From: Thermoplasmata archaeon
GTDB lineage: Bacteria > Actinomycetota > Acidimicrobiia > Acidimicrobiales > Acidimicrobiaceae
DNA: 23,754 nucleotides
Direction: 5' to 3'
Assembly (NCBI GenBank): GCA_021836665.1
Contig: JAKBHQ010000121.1
Location: 1 to 23,754, forward strand
Shown here: positions 15,661 to 23,314 of the stretch, piece by piece
Numbering within the stretch: the stretch's first letter is position 1
Layout of the letters: each line of letters begins with the position of its first letter
Notes under the pieces: generated by a model
Told to the model about the DNA's origin: nothing
The model's database searches: none
Seen by the model: the letters and a program-made list of their open reading frames with translations, nothing else
Translations under genes and position numbers: made by a program

Positions 15661-16445
15661 CCACTGGCCGGATCCACCACCAAATCTTGCCGGCTGGAAT
15701 TGCCAATGTATTTATCGACAATCCGGCCAAAAAAAACGCAATGAGCTTTGAAATGTGGACTCAGCTGCTCGACACGATCGAGCAGCTGTCCGCAAATAAT
15801 GCAGCCAAGGTAATAGTGATCCAAGGAGAGGGCGGCGAAGCCTTCTGCTCTGGCGCAGATATCACACAATTCTCTGAAGTTAGAACGGAGGCAAATTCAG
15901 CTCAATTTGACGAACTAACTAGGCTGACAACGGTACAGCTTTCCAAGTCACCCAAACCAACAGTAGCTGCAATACGAGGTTATTGCCTGGGCGGGGGACT
16001 TAACCTTGCACTTTCCTGCGACATTCGAATAGCGGACTCAACTGCAAGATTTGCCCTACCACCGGCAAGGCTGGGAATCGCTTACCCTGGATATGCCCTG
16101 AGCAACTTAGTCAACGCCGTTGGAGAGCAGGCGGCTAAGTACCTTTTGTACACGGCAAGAAGAATAACCGCAGCAGATGCACTTGAATTCGGCTTACTCT
16201 CAAGGGTGATAGAAGCCGATTCCTTTGAAAGTGAACTAACGAGTCTCGCTAACGACATCGCAGTCAACGCCCCCTTATCTATCAGGGCGACCAAGATCGG
16301 GATAGCCTCGATCAGAGCATCTGACGGCACCACTGAAGAACCGGCTTTTATGGAGCTGGTAGAAAAATGCTATTCCTCGGAGGATTACAGAGAGGGTACC
16401 GCTGCGTTCAAGGAGAAAAGGGCACCAATATTTAAGGGTAGCTGA
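15657..16445 (+). CDS. Crotonase-fold enoyl-CoA hydratase/isomerase family protein lacking both canonical Glu
   Basis: A 262-residue crotonase. The CoA/oxyanion-hole segments are clear: CSGADI (64-69) and GYCLGGGLNLALSCDIRIAD (108-127), and the C-terminus has the usual SEDYREGTAAFKEKRAP. Both catalytic acids of enoyl-CoA hydratase are missing: the first falls on Pro136 in FALPPARLG and the second on Tyr162. Tyr143 in GIAYPG lies near where methylmalonyl-CoA decarboxylase (YgfG) has its Tyr, but that enzyme's His (GHDI) is Ala here. So it is probably an isomerase, decarboxylase or thioesterase-like member. It starts within the MMPL stop (ATGA overlap), indicating translational coupling, and ends 11 bases from the convergent ligase. 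Confidence 0.88.
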   Translation: MTTGRIHHQILPAGIANVFIDNPAKKNAMSFEMWTQLLDTIEQLSANNAAKVIVIQGEGGEAFCSGADITQFSEVRTEANSAQFDELTRLTTVQLSKSPKPTVAAIRGYCLGGGLNLALSCDIRIADSTARFALPPARLGIAYPGYALSNLVNAVGEQAAKYLLYTARRITAADALEFGLLSRVIEADSFESELTSLANDIAVNAPLSIRATKIGIASIRASDGTTEEPAFMELVEKCYSSEDYREGTAAFKEKRAPIFKGS

Positions 16446-16456
16446 CGGGGTTCCGG

Positions 16457-17977
16457 TCAGGAAAGCTCCGCCTTTAGATCCCTATATAGAGTTTTGCCCA
16501 TTGAGTTCTTTGGTATTGAGTCCAAAAACAGAATTCGCTTGGGCCGCTTGTACCCAACGAGCTCCATTGCACATACCTCAGATAGCTCTTTTTCAGAAAC
16601 GCCATCGGCGACCACAAATGCGACCACCTCTTCCCCCCAATGATCTGATGGAAACCCGACTACCGCCACGTCACGTACGCCAGAATGCCTTGACAATACG
16701 TCTTCGACCTCACGTGGATAGACATTGAAGCCACCGGTAATAATTAGGTCTTTCAATCGACCCGAAATATAGAGATAGCCTGAATCGTCAAGTGCTCCTG
16801 AATCCCCCGTTCGAAAGCGCCTTTGAGGGTCGAAACTCGCCTCCGTTGATCGGCTATCACCGAGGTAACCACCAAAAAGATTGGGTCCTTTAACTAAGAT
16901 CTCTGAGTTGTCCGGGTCGAGGTCCAACTCGATGTGTGGCAACGCGCGCCCCACGGATTTCGGTATCCTAATGCCATTAAATGGGTTAGACGAAATCATC
17001 GCTGCTTCGCTCATGCCATAACGTTCGACTACGAAATCGCCAAGTATCGTCCTCAGCCGCTCGTGCAGTTCAATACTCATGGGTGCCGATCCGGATACTA
17101 AGAGGCGAAGTCCCGATAGTGAAACGATATCCCCGGATTCCAGGAGCCTGGCATACATGGTTGGCACTCCGAAAAACATCGATACGTCGTGTGACGCTAT
17201 CGCTGACGATACCAAGGAAGGATCAAATTTATCAAGAATCACGGCTCGAGATCCCAATGCAAGGGTGCCATTTATACCAACACCCAATCCATGCATATGG
17301 AATAGCGGAAGCGAAAGAATTAACTCATCACCCTCCCGCCACTCCCAAACCTCTTGGAGGGCCTTGAGGTTAGATCCCAATGAGCCATGAGACATTAGAA
17401 CGCCTTTGGGCTTCCCGGTAGTGCCTGAGGTGAAAAATACTAAAGCAGTGTCATGGGGTTGGGAAAAATCGATCGGCGCCTCGCCGGCGCTACTAGGTGA
17501 ATCATCTATTCGACGTAAATTTCCTTCTGCTGTATTCAAGTGAGACCCCGGTCCGCTAAAGCCACCGAGGTGAGCACCAGTCTGGCTTAGTTCAAAAAGG
17601 AAGGTGGCTTTGGCATCGGACCTCGTCCAAAATGCGGTCGGCTTCGACAAGGCCACGAGATGGGTGACCTCTGAATCTGTATATTCCGGATTAGCCATAA
17701 CTGCGACAGCACCTAACCTGAGGGTCGCTAGGTAGATTCGAATAAATTCAAAAGACCTGTCTGGAAAGATCAGGACCCTATCACCAGCCGATATACCGTT
17801 GCGGTACATTCCAGTAGCGGCCTTCCTGCTCTCCTCCTCTAATCGACCACGTGATATCCAGCCGGTCTCTGTGGTATAGAACTGATTGGCGTTCTGATCA
17901 TAAGACCACTGGTCCAGGACGAGGGATAACAGACAATCGCGCACCTCTTTTGACACTTGACCACCTCGATAGATCAT
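16457..17977 (-). CDS. Acyl-CoA synthetase, malonyl-CoA synthetase (MatB)-like
   Basis: A 506-residue ANL-superfamily adenylate-forming ligase. The phosphate loop TSGTTGKPKG is at 183-192, the acceptor motif ERYGMSEAA at 318-326, the hinge GRLKDLIITGGFNVYP at 406-421 and the catalytic Lys495 in NSMGKTLY. The stretches SLPLFHMHGL, FFGVPTMYARLL, RLLVSGSAP and the NPFNGIRIPKSVG region resemble MatB-type malonate/methylmalonate ligases more than long-chain fatty acid ligases, but substrate specificity is inference. ATG 17977 has only CAGG upstream; GTG 17956 has AGGTGG close by and may be the true start. The upstream gene is cut off by a strong terminator, so this gene should have its own promoter in the 18000 region. 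Confidence 0.85.
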   Translation of the reverse strand: MIYRGGQVSKEVRDCLLSLVLDQWSYDQNANQFYTTETGWISRGRLEEESRKAATGMYRNGISAGDRVLIFPDRSFEFIRIYLATLRLGAVAVMANPEYTDSEVTHLVALSKPTAFWTRSDAKATFLFELSQTGAHLGGFSGPGSHLNTAEGNLRRIDDSPSSAGEAPIDFSQPHDTALVFFTSGTTGKPKGVLMSHGSLGSNLKALQEVWEWREGDELILSLPLFHMHGLGVGINGTLALGSRAVILDKFDPSLVSSAIASHDVSMFFGVPTMYARLLESGDIVSLSGLRLLVSGSAPMSIELHERLRTILGDFVVERYGMSEAAMISSNPFNGIRIPKSVGRALPHIELDLDPDNSEILVKGPNLFGGYLGDSRSTEASFDPQRRFRTGDSGALDDSGYLYISGRLKDLIITGGFNVYPREVEDVLSRHSGVRDVAVVGFPSDHWGEEVVAFVVADGVSEKELSEVCAMELVGYKRPKRILFLDSIPKNSMGKTLYRDLKAELS

Positions 17978-18038
17978 GACCTGTCGGCCATTGGCATATT
18001 TGCAACCAGCGGCGAACTTGCCGGTCTACTGCAAGCAA

Positions 18039-18081
18039 AAATAGGGTGGTGACGAGCCATTAGCCGACAACCACCCTATTT
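18039..18081 (-). terminator. Intrinsic terminator of the aminotransferase gene
   Basis: A perfect 12-bp stem: AAATAGGGTGGT (18039-18050) and ACCACCCTATTT (18070-18081), with a 19-base loop. Read on the minus strand it ends in a run of T (TATTTTTGC) and lies 34 bases past the aminotransferase stop. Confidence 0.85.
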
Positions 18082-18114
18082 AGACTACTCTTACCTATCG
18101 ATTTGAGAACGACC

Positions 18115-19509
18115 TTAGAGTTCGCTCCATGCCTCTTCGAATACGGTTCGCAAAATCGAAACTATCTCGTCGAATTGCGCTGAATCGCAGATAAGTGGAG
18201 GAGCCAGCTGTACCACTGGGTCGCCACGGTCATCCGCTCTGCAAATCAGTCCCAATTCATACAGGCGGGGCGTGAGGATACCCCGTAGCAGCCTCTCGGA
18301 TTCCTCGTCATTAAAGCTTTCTTTCGTATTCCTATCCTTGACGAGCTCGATACCGTAGAAGAAGCCAGCTCCTCTAATTTCACCCACGATTGGAAGGTCA
18401 CTAAGGGTGTCAAGCTTTGCCCTGAACTCCCCCTCCTTGGCCTGAACATGCTCGATTAAATGTTCGCTCTCGAAGATGTCGAGGTTTGCAATTGCCGCCG
18501 CTGCCGAAACCGGATGTCCTCCAAAAGTAAATCCGTGCAGAAAGGTCGTAGACCCCTTAGCGAATGGCTCCATTAGGCGATCAGAAGCTAGCATCGCCCC
18601 AAGCGGAGAATAGCCCGACGTCAGGCCCTTTGCACAAGTTATGATGTCGGGCTGAAAATTATACCGAATTGAGCCAAACCATTCACCTAGTCTGCCAAAT
18701 CCAGTTATTGTCTCGTCGGCCACCAGGAGCACGTCGTACTTATCACAAATCGCCCTGACTCGTTCAAAGTACCCAGGATCCGGAACAAAGCACCCGCCGG
18801 CATTCTGAACCGGCTCCAAAAACACCGCTGCTACAGTATCTGGTCCTTCATACTCAATCATTCTCTCTATGTCATCAGCGCAGTGCAAAGTGCACGCTGG
18901 CTCGTTTGCGCAATCCACACAACGATATCGATTGGTGTTGGCTACCTTGAAGGCACCCGGGACCAATGGCTCATATGCTGCCTTTATCCCAGCGAGACCA
19001 GTAATCGAAAGCGCACCCAAGGTAGTCCCGTGATAAGCAATATTTCTCGATATAACTTTGAACTTGGTGGGTTTGCCAATAGCCTTGAAGTACTGTCGAG
19101 CCAGCTTCCAAGCGGATTCAACCGCCTCAGCCCCTCCCGTCGTGTAAAAAACTCGATTTATGTCGCCGGGTGCAATATTGGCTAGTCGCTCCGCAAGCTC
19201 GATCCCGGGAGCGTGAGCATAACTCCACAGCGGAAAGTATGCGAGCTCTGATGCCTGTTTCGCAGCGGCTGAAACGATCTCCTGGCGACCATGCCCGACT
19301 TGAACAAGAAAGAGCCCTGAAAGTCCGTCAAGATATCGCTTTCCATTTGAATCCCAAACATACGGCCCCTCGCCACGGACAATAACGGGGACATCTGCAT
19401 CATCGTATGAACTCATCCTGGTGAAGTGCATCCAAAGGTGACGCTTAGCAATCTCTTGTAGGCGGCGAGCTTCAACCGGGCTAACTGCGTACGAATCATT
19501 AGTTGTCAT
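18115..19509 (-). CDS. PLP-dependent class III aminotransferase (putrescine/omega-amine--pyruvate type)
   Basis: About 464 residues, the usual length. Motifs: YLDGLSGLFLVQVGHGRQ near the N-terminus, FYTTGGAEAVESAWKLAR for cofactor phosphate, AYHGTTLGALSITG, LLVADETITGFGR containing the PLP-pyridine Asp, and the Schiff-base Lys in TCAKGLTSGYSPLGA (residue 298 counted from TTG 19521). An insert carries four cysteines spaced C-x2-C-x5-C-x3-C (DNA about 18880-18921). ATG 19509 is chosen because it overlaps the upstream regulator's stop by ATGA and has GGGGGA just ahead; TTG 19521 is the alternative. Beside an AsnC regulator and a gamma-aminobutyraldehyde dehydrogenase it most likely transaminates putrescine or a similar amine. 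Confidence 0.9.
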   Translation of the reverse strand: MTTNDSYAVSPVEARRLQEIAKRHLWMHFTRMSSYDDADVPVIVRGEGPYVWDSNGKRYLDGLSGLFLVQVGHGRQEIVSAAAKQASELAYFPLWSYAHAPGIELAERLANIAPGDINRVFYTTGGAEAVESAWKLARQYFKAIGKPTKFKVISRNIAYHGTTLGALSITGLAGIKAAYEPLVPGAFKVANTNRYRCVDCANEPACTLHCADDIERMIEYEGPDTVAAVFLEPVQNAGGCFVPDPGYFERVRAICDKYDVLLVADETITGFGRLGEWFGSIRYNFQPDIITCAKGLTSGYSPLGAMLASDRLMEPFAKGSTTFLHGFTFGGHPVSAAAAIANLDIFESEHLIEHVQAKEGEFRAKLDTLSDLPIVGEIRGAGFFYGIELVKDRNTKESFNDEESERLLRGILTPRLYELGLICRADDRGDPVVQLAPPLICDSAQFDEIVSILRTVFEEAWSEL

Positions 19510-20054
19510 CTGGTCCCCCAAGTGTATGTCTGCTTTTCCAACTGCAAATAAACGAAGGCCTCAATGGCCGTTACTCCTTCAATGTTCCTAATCTCGTCGT
19601 TCAAAAGTTCCAACAGATGTTCATCGTTCTCACATACGACCTCCGCAAGCAGATCAAATGACCCAGCGCAAATAACCACGTAGTCCACTTCTTCAAGTGC
19701 CGCAATATGTGCCGAAACTGCGCGAAGATCACCATTTGCCTTAATTCCGATCATCGCCTGGCGCGTGAAGCCGATCAACAGAGGGTCAGTCACTGCCACT
19801 ATCTGCATCAACCCGGTGTCAATTAGCCTCTGAACCCTTTGCCTGACTGCCGCTTCCGATAAGTTGACGGCTTTGGCAAGTGCAGCGTAGGAACTTCTAC
19901 CGTCTCGTTGGAGGAGCTCGATGAGTTTCTTTGACTTTTCGTCGAGCGAAACAGGAACATCCCTCATTTTCACACCACTTTTCGTAAGTCTCGCCGAAGA
20001 CATGGCACGAATAGACTTGATGGAAGGGCCCCTCTCAAAAGGCTCAGCGTCCAC
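19506..20054 (-). CDS. Lrp/AsnC family transcriptional regulator
   Basis: The frame has 182 codons from GTG 20054. The core begins SLDEKSKKLIELLQRDGRSSYAALAKAVNLSEAAVRQRVQRLIDTG, the AsnC helix-turn-helix; the rest is the RAM ligand-binding domain (VDYVVICAGSFDLLAEVV, then IEGVTAIEAFVYL). Family members are usually about 150 residues, so the first 29 may not be translated: ATG 19967 (MRDVPVSLDEK) is a good alternative start. It is the first gene of the operon with the aminotransferase (overlapping ATGA) and faces the aldehyde dehydrogenase across about 750 bases, so it probably controls both in response to an amine or amino acid. Confidence 0.9.
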   Translation of the reverse strand: MDAEPFERGPSIKSIRAMSSARLTKSGVKMRDVPVSLDEKSKKLIELLQRDGRSSYAALAKAVNLSEAAVRQRVQRLIDTGLMQIVAVTDPLLIGFTRQAMIGIKANGDLRAVSAHIAALEEVDYVVICAGSFDLLAEVVCENDEHLLELLNDEIRNIEGVTAIEAFVYLQLEKQTYTWGTR

Positions 20055-20061
20055 AGCCCAT
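20044..20061 (-). other. Five-codon candidate leader ORF before the Lrp gene
   Basis: On the minus strand GGGGAGG (20074-20068) lies six bases before ATG 20061, whose frame reads MGCGR and stops at 20044. The GTG 20054 of the regulator lies inside it in another frame and is 13 bases from the Shine-Dalgarno. Confidence 0.35.
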
Positions 20062-20202
20062 AAACTTCCTCCCCAACGAAATCATCACACGTTCAATTGC
20101 AAAAGTCACGTCATCAGGACTACTTCGACTATGCCAATTCCCGTCGCCACCAATACTGAGGCCACGTCCCCGATGTAAACAAGCTAGCTGAAGAATTCGA
20201 AT

Positions 20203-20243
20203 GATTCACTTGTTTTTATAACAAATTTTGACAGAATCACTTG
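20203..20243. repeat. Paired GAWTCACTTG direct repeats, candidate operator
   Basis: GATTCACTTG at 20203-20212 recurs as GAATCACTTG at 20234-20243, 31 bp apart, about three helical turns. The second copy lies immediately behind a TTGACA hexamer. Multiple phased sites are typical of Lrp/AsnC control, so these may be sites for the neighbouring regulator. Confidence 0.4.
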
Positions 20244-20256
20244 AATCTTAGTAATT
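20228..20256 (+). promoter_or_regulatory. Candidate sigma-70/sigA promoter
   Basis: A perfect TTGACA (20228-20233) is followed after 17 bases by GTAATT (20251-20256), four of six matches to the -10 consensus. If active it would give the aldehyde dehydrogenase a leader of about 540 bases. Confidence 0.4.
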
Positions 20257-20283
20257 TGAAGTAGGTTTCTTTACGTATCAGCA

Positions 20284-20478
20284 TTAATGAGGGGGAATCA
20301 ATTGTTGATAAACGGCCGCTGCGGCAACCAGAAGAGCGGGGACACCAAACCAGATGGGCTTCTGCCGAAAGACCACTGGCCGAAGGTCCGATCTCAATGA
20401 TAGCAAGGCGCTCCCCTTCCGAACTAACATTCCACTGGAATGAAAAATCTGGCGCTTCAGTAACCAGCTATAAGCCAT
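20284..20478 (-). CDS. Possible small single-helix membrane protein
   Basis: The frame encodes up to 64 residues; its C-terminal part has a clear hydrophobic helix (PIWFGVPALLVAAAAVYQQL) preceded by basic residues, and ends IPPH. I recognise no family and see no strong Shine-Dalgarno; an internal start such as TTG near LLSLRSDLRP would give about 40 residues. It lies upstream of the regulator on the same strand. It may be a real small protein, a remnant of a larger membrane protein, or chance. Confidence 0.25.
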   Translation of the reverse strand: MAYSWLLKRQIFHSSGMLVRKGSALLSLRSDLRPVVFRQKPIWFGVPALLVAAAAVYQQLIPPH

Positions 20479-20801
20479 TCCGAATGGAAAACTGTGACAA
20501 ATTAGTTCGGTTTCTAGCTGTCAGTTTGGTTCGGAAGGCAAACTCCCCGAACAACAAACAAGTTCTGACTGACAGAGTTTCACCGTCAAATCTACCCCCG
20601 GTACTACTTGAATCCTTGGAGACTTTCATCGGACCAGACCACCGCTTCCGCCCGACCACTTAACTTCCCATAGGAACCCTGGGGTAAATGGCCAAAACAT
20701 AGGAAAACGTTCTCTCTTCTGGTGTAGCTTTGGGCTAAAAGTGTGGCTCGAGGGTTCTACCAGTTTACGACAAATAGAAAACCACAGATGAAAGGCAAGA
20801 A

Positions 20802-22241
20802 ATGTCGCAAAAGCCAGAAACGATAAGGAACTTCATTGGAGGCGAGGAGGTGGAAGCCAAATCGGCCACCTTCCTCGAAATTGTTGATCCTTCTACGGGA
20901 GAGGTTTACGCCACCTCTCCCAACTCGAATGAAGAGGACGTCAATTGGGCGTTCCTCGAAGCTGAAAAAGCATTCGATAAGTGGGGCACCGCTACACCTT
21001 CCGAACGAAGTTTGGCAATGTTTAGAATCGCTGACTCCATCGAAGCACACGCAAAGCAAATTGTCGAAATCGAGAGCAGGAATACCGGTAAACCTATTGG
21101 CCTGACAACCTCTGAAGAGATTCCTCCCATGGTCGACCAGATCCGATTCTTTGCAGCAGCCGCCAGAAATTTAGAGGGTCGGAGCGCTGGCGAGTACATG
21201 AACGGACACACCTCGATGATTCGGCGTGAGCCAATCGGAGTATGTGCCGCAGTTACGCCCTGGAACTACCCGATGATGATGGCCGTTTGGAAATGGGCAC
21301 CCGCGATCGCTGCTGGTAATACTGTCGTGATCAAACCCTCTGACACTACGCCAGCCTCCACAGTTTTTATGGCCAAACTCATGAGTGAATTCCTCCCGCC
21401 GGGAGTTATCAATGTCGTATGCGGAGACCGAGATACCGGCCGGAGACTAGTCGAGAACAGAATTCCGCAGATGGTTTCGATTACCGGGTCCGTCAGAGCA
21501 GGGATCGAAGTTGCGACTAGTGCAGCCAAAGGCTTGAAGAAGGTACATCTTGAACTTGGAGGAAATGCTCCGGTAATTGTATTCGATGATGCTGATCTCG
21601 AAAAGGCGGTCGAAGGCATTGCCATAGCCGGCTACTTCAATGCCGGTCAGGACTGCACGGCAGCAAGCAGAGTGTTGGCTGGCTCGGAAATATATGATGA
21701 CTTTGTCGCCGCACTCGCGGATCGGGCAAAATCTACTGTCGTTGGACCGCCTTCGGTCGAGGATGCGCTGTTCGGCCCCCTAAACAACCCAAATCAGCTT
21801 GATCGGGTCACGGGACTAGTTAGCCGTCTGCCTAGCCATGCCGAAACCGTTGCCGGCGGAAGGCGGGTTGGAAATAACGGCTATTTTTTCGAACCAACCG
21901 TAATCGCAAACTTAAAGCAGGACGACGAGATAGTTCAAAATGAAGTATTCGGGCCGGTAATCACTGTACAGAAGTTCCGGGAAGAGCAACAGGCTCTGAA
22001 GTGGGCCAATGACGTCGACTATGGTCTCGCATCTAGTGTCTGGACTCAAAACCACGGTAGGGCGATGCGGATGGCGAAAGGTTTGAACTTTGGAGCTGTC
22101 TGGATCAATACCCACATACCAATTGTCGCAGAGATGCCCCATGGTGGCTTCAAACATTCCGGCTACGGGAAAGACCTCTCAATGTATGGTTTTGAGGACT
22201 ACACCAGAATCAAGCATGTAATGAGTAACATAGAGGAGTAA
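20802..22241 (+). CDS. patD: Gamma-aminobutyraldehyde dehydrogenase (PatD/YdcW-like)
   Basis: A 479-residue NAD+-dependent aldehyde dehydrogenase. Catalytic residues are visible: Asn155 in TPWNYP, Glu251 in HLELGGNAP and nucleophile Cys285 in NAGQDCTAA. Long stretches match Escherichia coli PatD in memory: [32 protein letters not shown], and the C-terminal [20 protein letters not shown]. PatD oxidises 4-aminobutyraldehyde, made from putrescine by transamination, to 4-aminobutyrate. ATG 20802 has AAAGG about six bases upstream. The gene is divergent from the Lrp-aminotransferase operon, which supplies the transaminase expected for the preceding step. Two stem-loops follow the stop codon. Related betaine-aldehyde dehydrogenases are the main alternative. 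Confidence 0.92.
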   Translation: MSQKPETIRNFIGGEEVEAKSATFLEIVDPSTGEVYATSPNSNEEDVNWAFLEAEKAFDKWGTATPSERSLAMFRIADSIEAHAKQIVEIESRNTGKPIGLTTSEEIPPMVDQIRFFAAAARNLEGRSAGEYMNGHTSMIRREPIGVCAAVTPWNYPMMMAVWKWAPAIAAGNTVVIKPSDTTPASTVFMAKLMSEFLPPGVINVVCGDRDTGRRLVENRIPQMVSITGSVRAGIEVATSAAKGLKKVHLELGGNAPVIVFDDADLEKAVEGIAIAGYFNAGQDCTAASRVLAGSEIYDDFVAALADRAKSTVVGPPSVEDALFGPLNNPNQLDRVTGLVSRLPSHAETVAGGRRVGNNGYFFEPTVIANLKQDDEIVQNEVFGPVITVQKFREEQQALKWANDVDYGLASSVWTQNHGRAMRMAKGLNFGAVWINTHIPIVAEMPHGGFKHSGYGKDLSMYGFEDYTRIKHVMSNIEE

Positions 22242-22248
22242 TCAGATC

Positions 22249-22278
22249 GGCGGGTGTGTCAGTTTCGTCGCACCCGCC
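22249..22278 (+). terminator. Stem-loop immediately after patD
   Basis: GGCGGGTGTG (22249-22258) pairs with CGCACCCGCC (22269-22278), ten pairs with one G-U and a ten-base loop, seven bases after the stop codon. No T-run follows. Confidence 0.6.
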
Positions 22279-22320
22279 CAGTGTAGAACGCAGATCGCTG
22301 AGCTGGTAATACCTCAAAGA

Positions 22321-22365
22321 AGCCGAGGAGATGGGATTCGAAAGCTCCTCGGTTAGGGCCTTTTT
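22321..22365 (+). terminator. Second stem-loop after patD with delayed T-run
   Basis: AGCCGAGGAG (22321-22330) pairs with CTCCTCGGTT (22345-22354) around a 14-base loop, and five T follow at 22361-22365 after a six-base gap. It probably terminates patD together with the first hairpin. Confidence 0.55.
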
Positions 22366-22383
22366 ACAGTTAACATCGACAAA

Positions 22384-22399
22384 ACCTATAGCTATAGGT
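22384..22399. promoter_or_regulatory. Perfect 16-bp palindrome
   Basis: ACCTATAGCTATAGGT is fully self-complementary with no spacer. Such a site suits a homodimeric DNA-binding protein; no gene start with a good Shine-Dalgarno lies nearby. Confidence 0.6.
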
Positions 22400-23200
22400 G
22401 ATTTGGGGGTCTTTGTTACTCAGTCTTAATGCCCATATAACCATTGAACGAGATCCTGCCTATCGCCAGTTTGGCTCCCTTGACGATTTGATACCGTCAC
22501 CCATGGCACGAGCCATGGCTTGCATGCGAAACATGCACTTCGATTCATTCTGCAAAAACAGAAATGGACGATCGATCAACGAGCAACCGGACGTAACCAC
22601 CCGATTAGGGACTCCCATATCCATACGGAAAATCCTGTCGATGGCAACTACTGCTCACCACAAGCAGCGATACTGAGCTTTTGACCAGAACGACCTTGAG
22701 CCACAGGTGCATATTAGCCCACTTCGGTCCAATCATTTTCCTAGCTATAATCTACTCCATTGGCAATGCGAGATTTTGCGCTACCTCGCAAAGAAAACAC
22801 ACGCCTAACGCCCTTTACGTTTCAGCCCCCAAATGAATAAATCGGTAATGCCAAGCCCTCGCATACGCCAGCCTTTGGGTCAACTTTGCCTTCGGGTTTT
22901 CGTCCCACTGCGGCGGTTATCAAAGACTCCGCAAGGACACCTACACTCGGAGTGGATCAACTTTCGTGGACCCGCAGTTTTCGAATTCCGGCGAGTCCAA
23001 TTGAGACCGAGCCTCGGTTCACGGCACCACTTTTCCTTGGTCGACCTCTCCGTTTAGCCAATATTTACCGAACGAGCCAAATCTCATCGACGATTAAAGT
23101 TGCGGAAGACTTCTCACATTAATTGTATGGAACTTGCTGGAATGATCTTCTCAGGTGTGTCATTCAGAGGGACGTTTAACAAAGCAAGACTGTAAAAGCA
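22400..23200. other. Non-coding stretch with paired hairpins
   Basis: No convincing gene. Short plus-strand frames at 22398-22676, 22833-23057 and 22886-23122 have no domain-like features. Two adjacent hairpins lie at 22501-22537: CCATGGC/GCCATGG with loop ACGA and TGCATG/CATGCA with loop CGAAA. Confidence 0.5.
22501..22537. repeat. Two adjacent short-loop hairpins
   Basis: CCATGGC (22501-22507) and GCCATGG (22512-22518) form a 7-bp stem with a four-base loop. Two bases later TGCATG (22521-22526) and CATGCA (22532-22537) form a 6-bp stem with a five-base loop. The arrangement could be structured RNA or a protein-binding site. Confidence 0.5.
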
Positions 23201-23239
23201 GCTAGGGTAAAACATCCAAAACAGATGTTCTACCCTAGC
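23201..23239 (-). terminator. Long stem-loop terminator of the surface-protein gene
   Basis: GCTAGGGTA + AACATC pairs with GATGTT + TACCCTAGC: 15 pairs with one A-C mismatch and a seven-base loop. On the minus strand it is followed by TGCTTTTAC and lies about 75 bases beyond the stop codon at 23315. It is a good intrinsic terminator candidate for the minus-strand gene. Confidence 0.65.
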
Positions 23240-23314
23240 AAATAAACCTAACCCTACTGAGCCAATGTGAAGAAAAGCCGGTTGATGAAATCGACCAGGG
23301 TCATTTATCAATAA

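Larger units (their letters stand above)
20062..20801. other. Regulatory intergenic region between lrp-like gene and aldehyde dehydrogenase
   Basis: About 740 bases, AT-rich at 20200-20280. It holds a promoter candidate, a pair of GAWTCACTTG repeats, a nested dyad at 20518-20575 and a possible one-helix small protein on the minus strand. The other short frames do not look coding. Confidence 0.5.

Noticed and set aside
22335..22345. GATTCGAAA resembling a tRNA T-loop
   Set aside because: It is the loop of a terminator-like hairpin; no acceptor, D or anticodon arm can be built around it.
22398..22676. 92-codon plus-strand frame beginning at the palindrome
   Set aside because: No ribosome binding site and it contains two hairpins; no family resemblance.
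22833..23122. Overlapping short plus-strand frames
   Set aside because: Neither shows a conserved domain; they overlap each other in different frames over most of their length.
23114..23311. 65-codon minus-strand frame
   Set aside because: It is largely made of the terminator stem-loop at 23201-23239 and has no domain.
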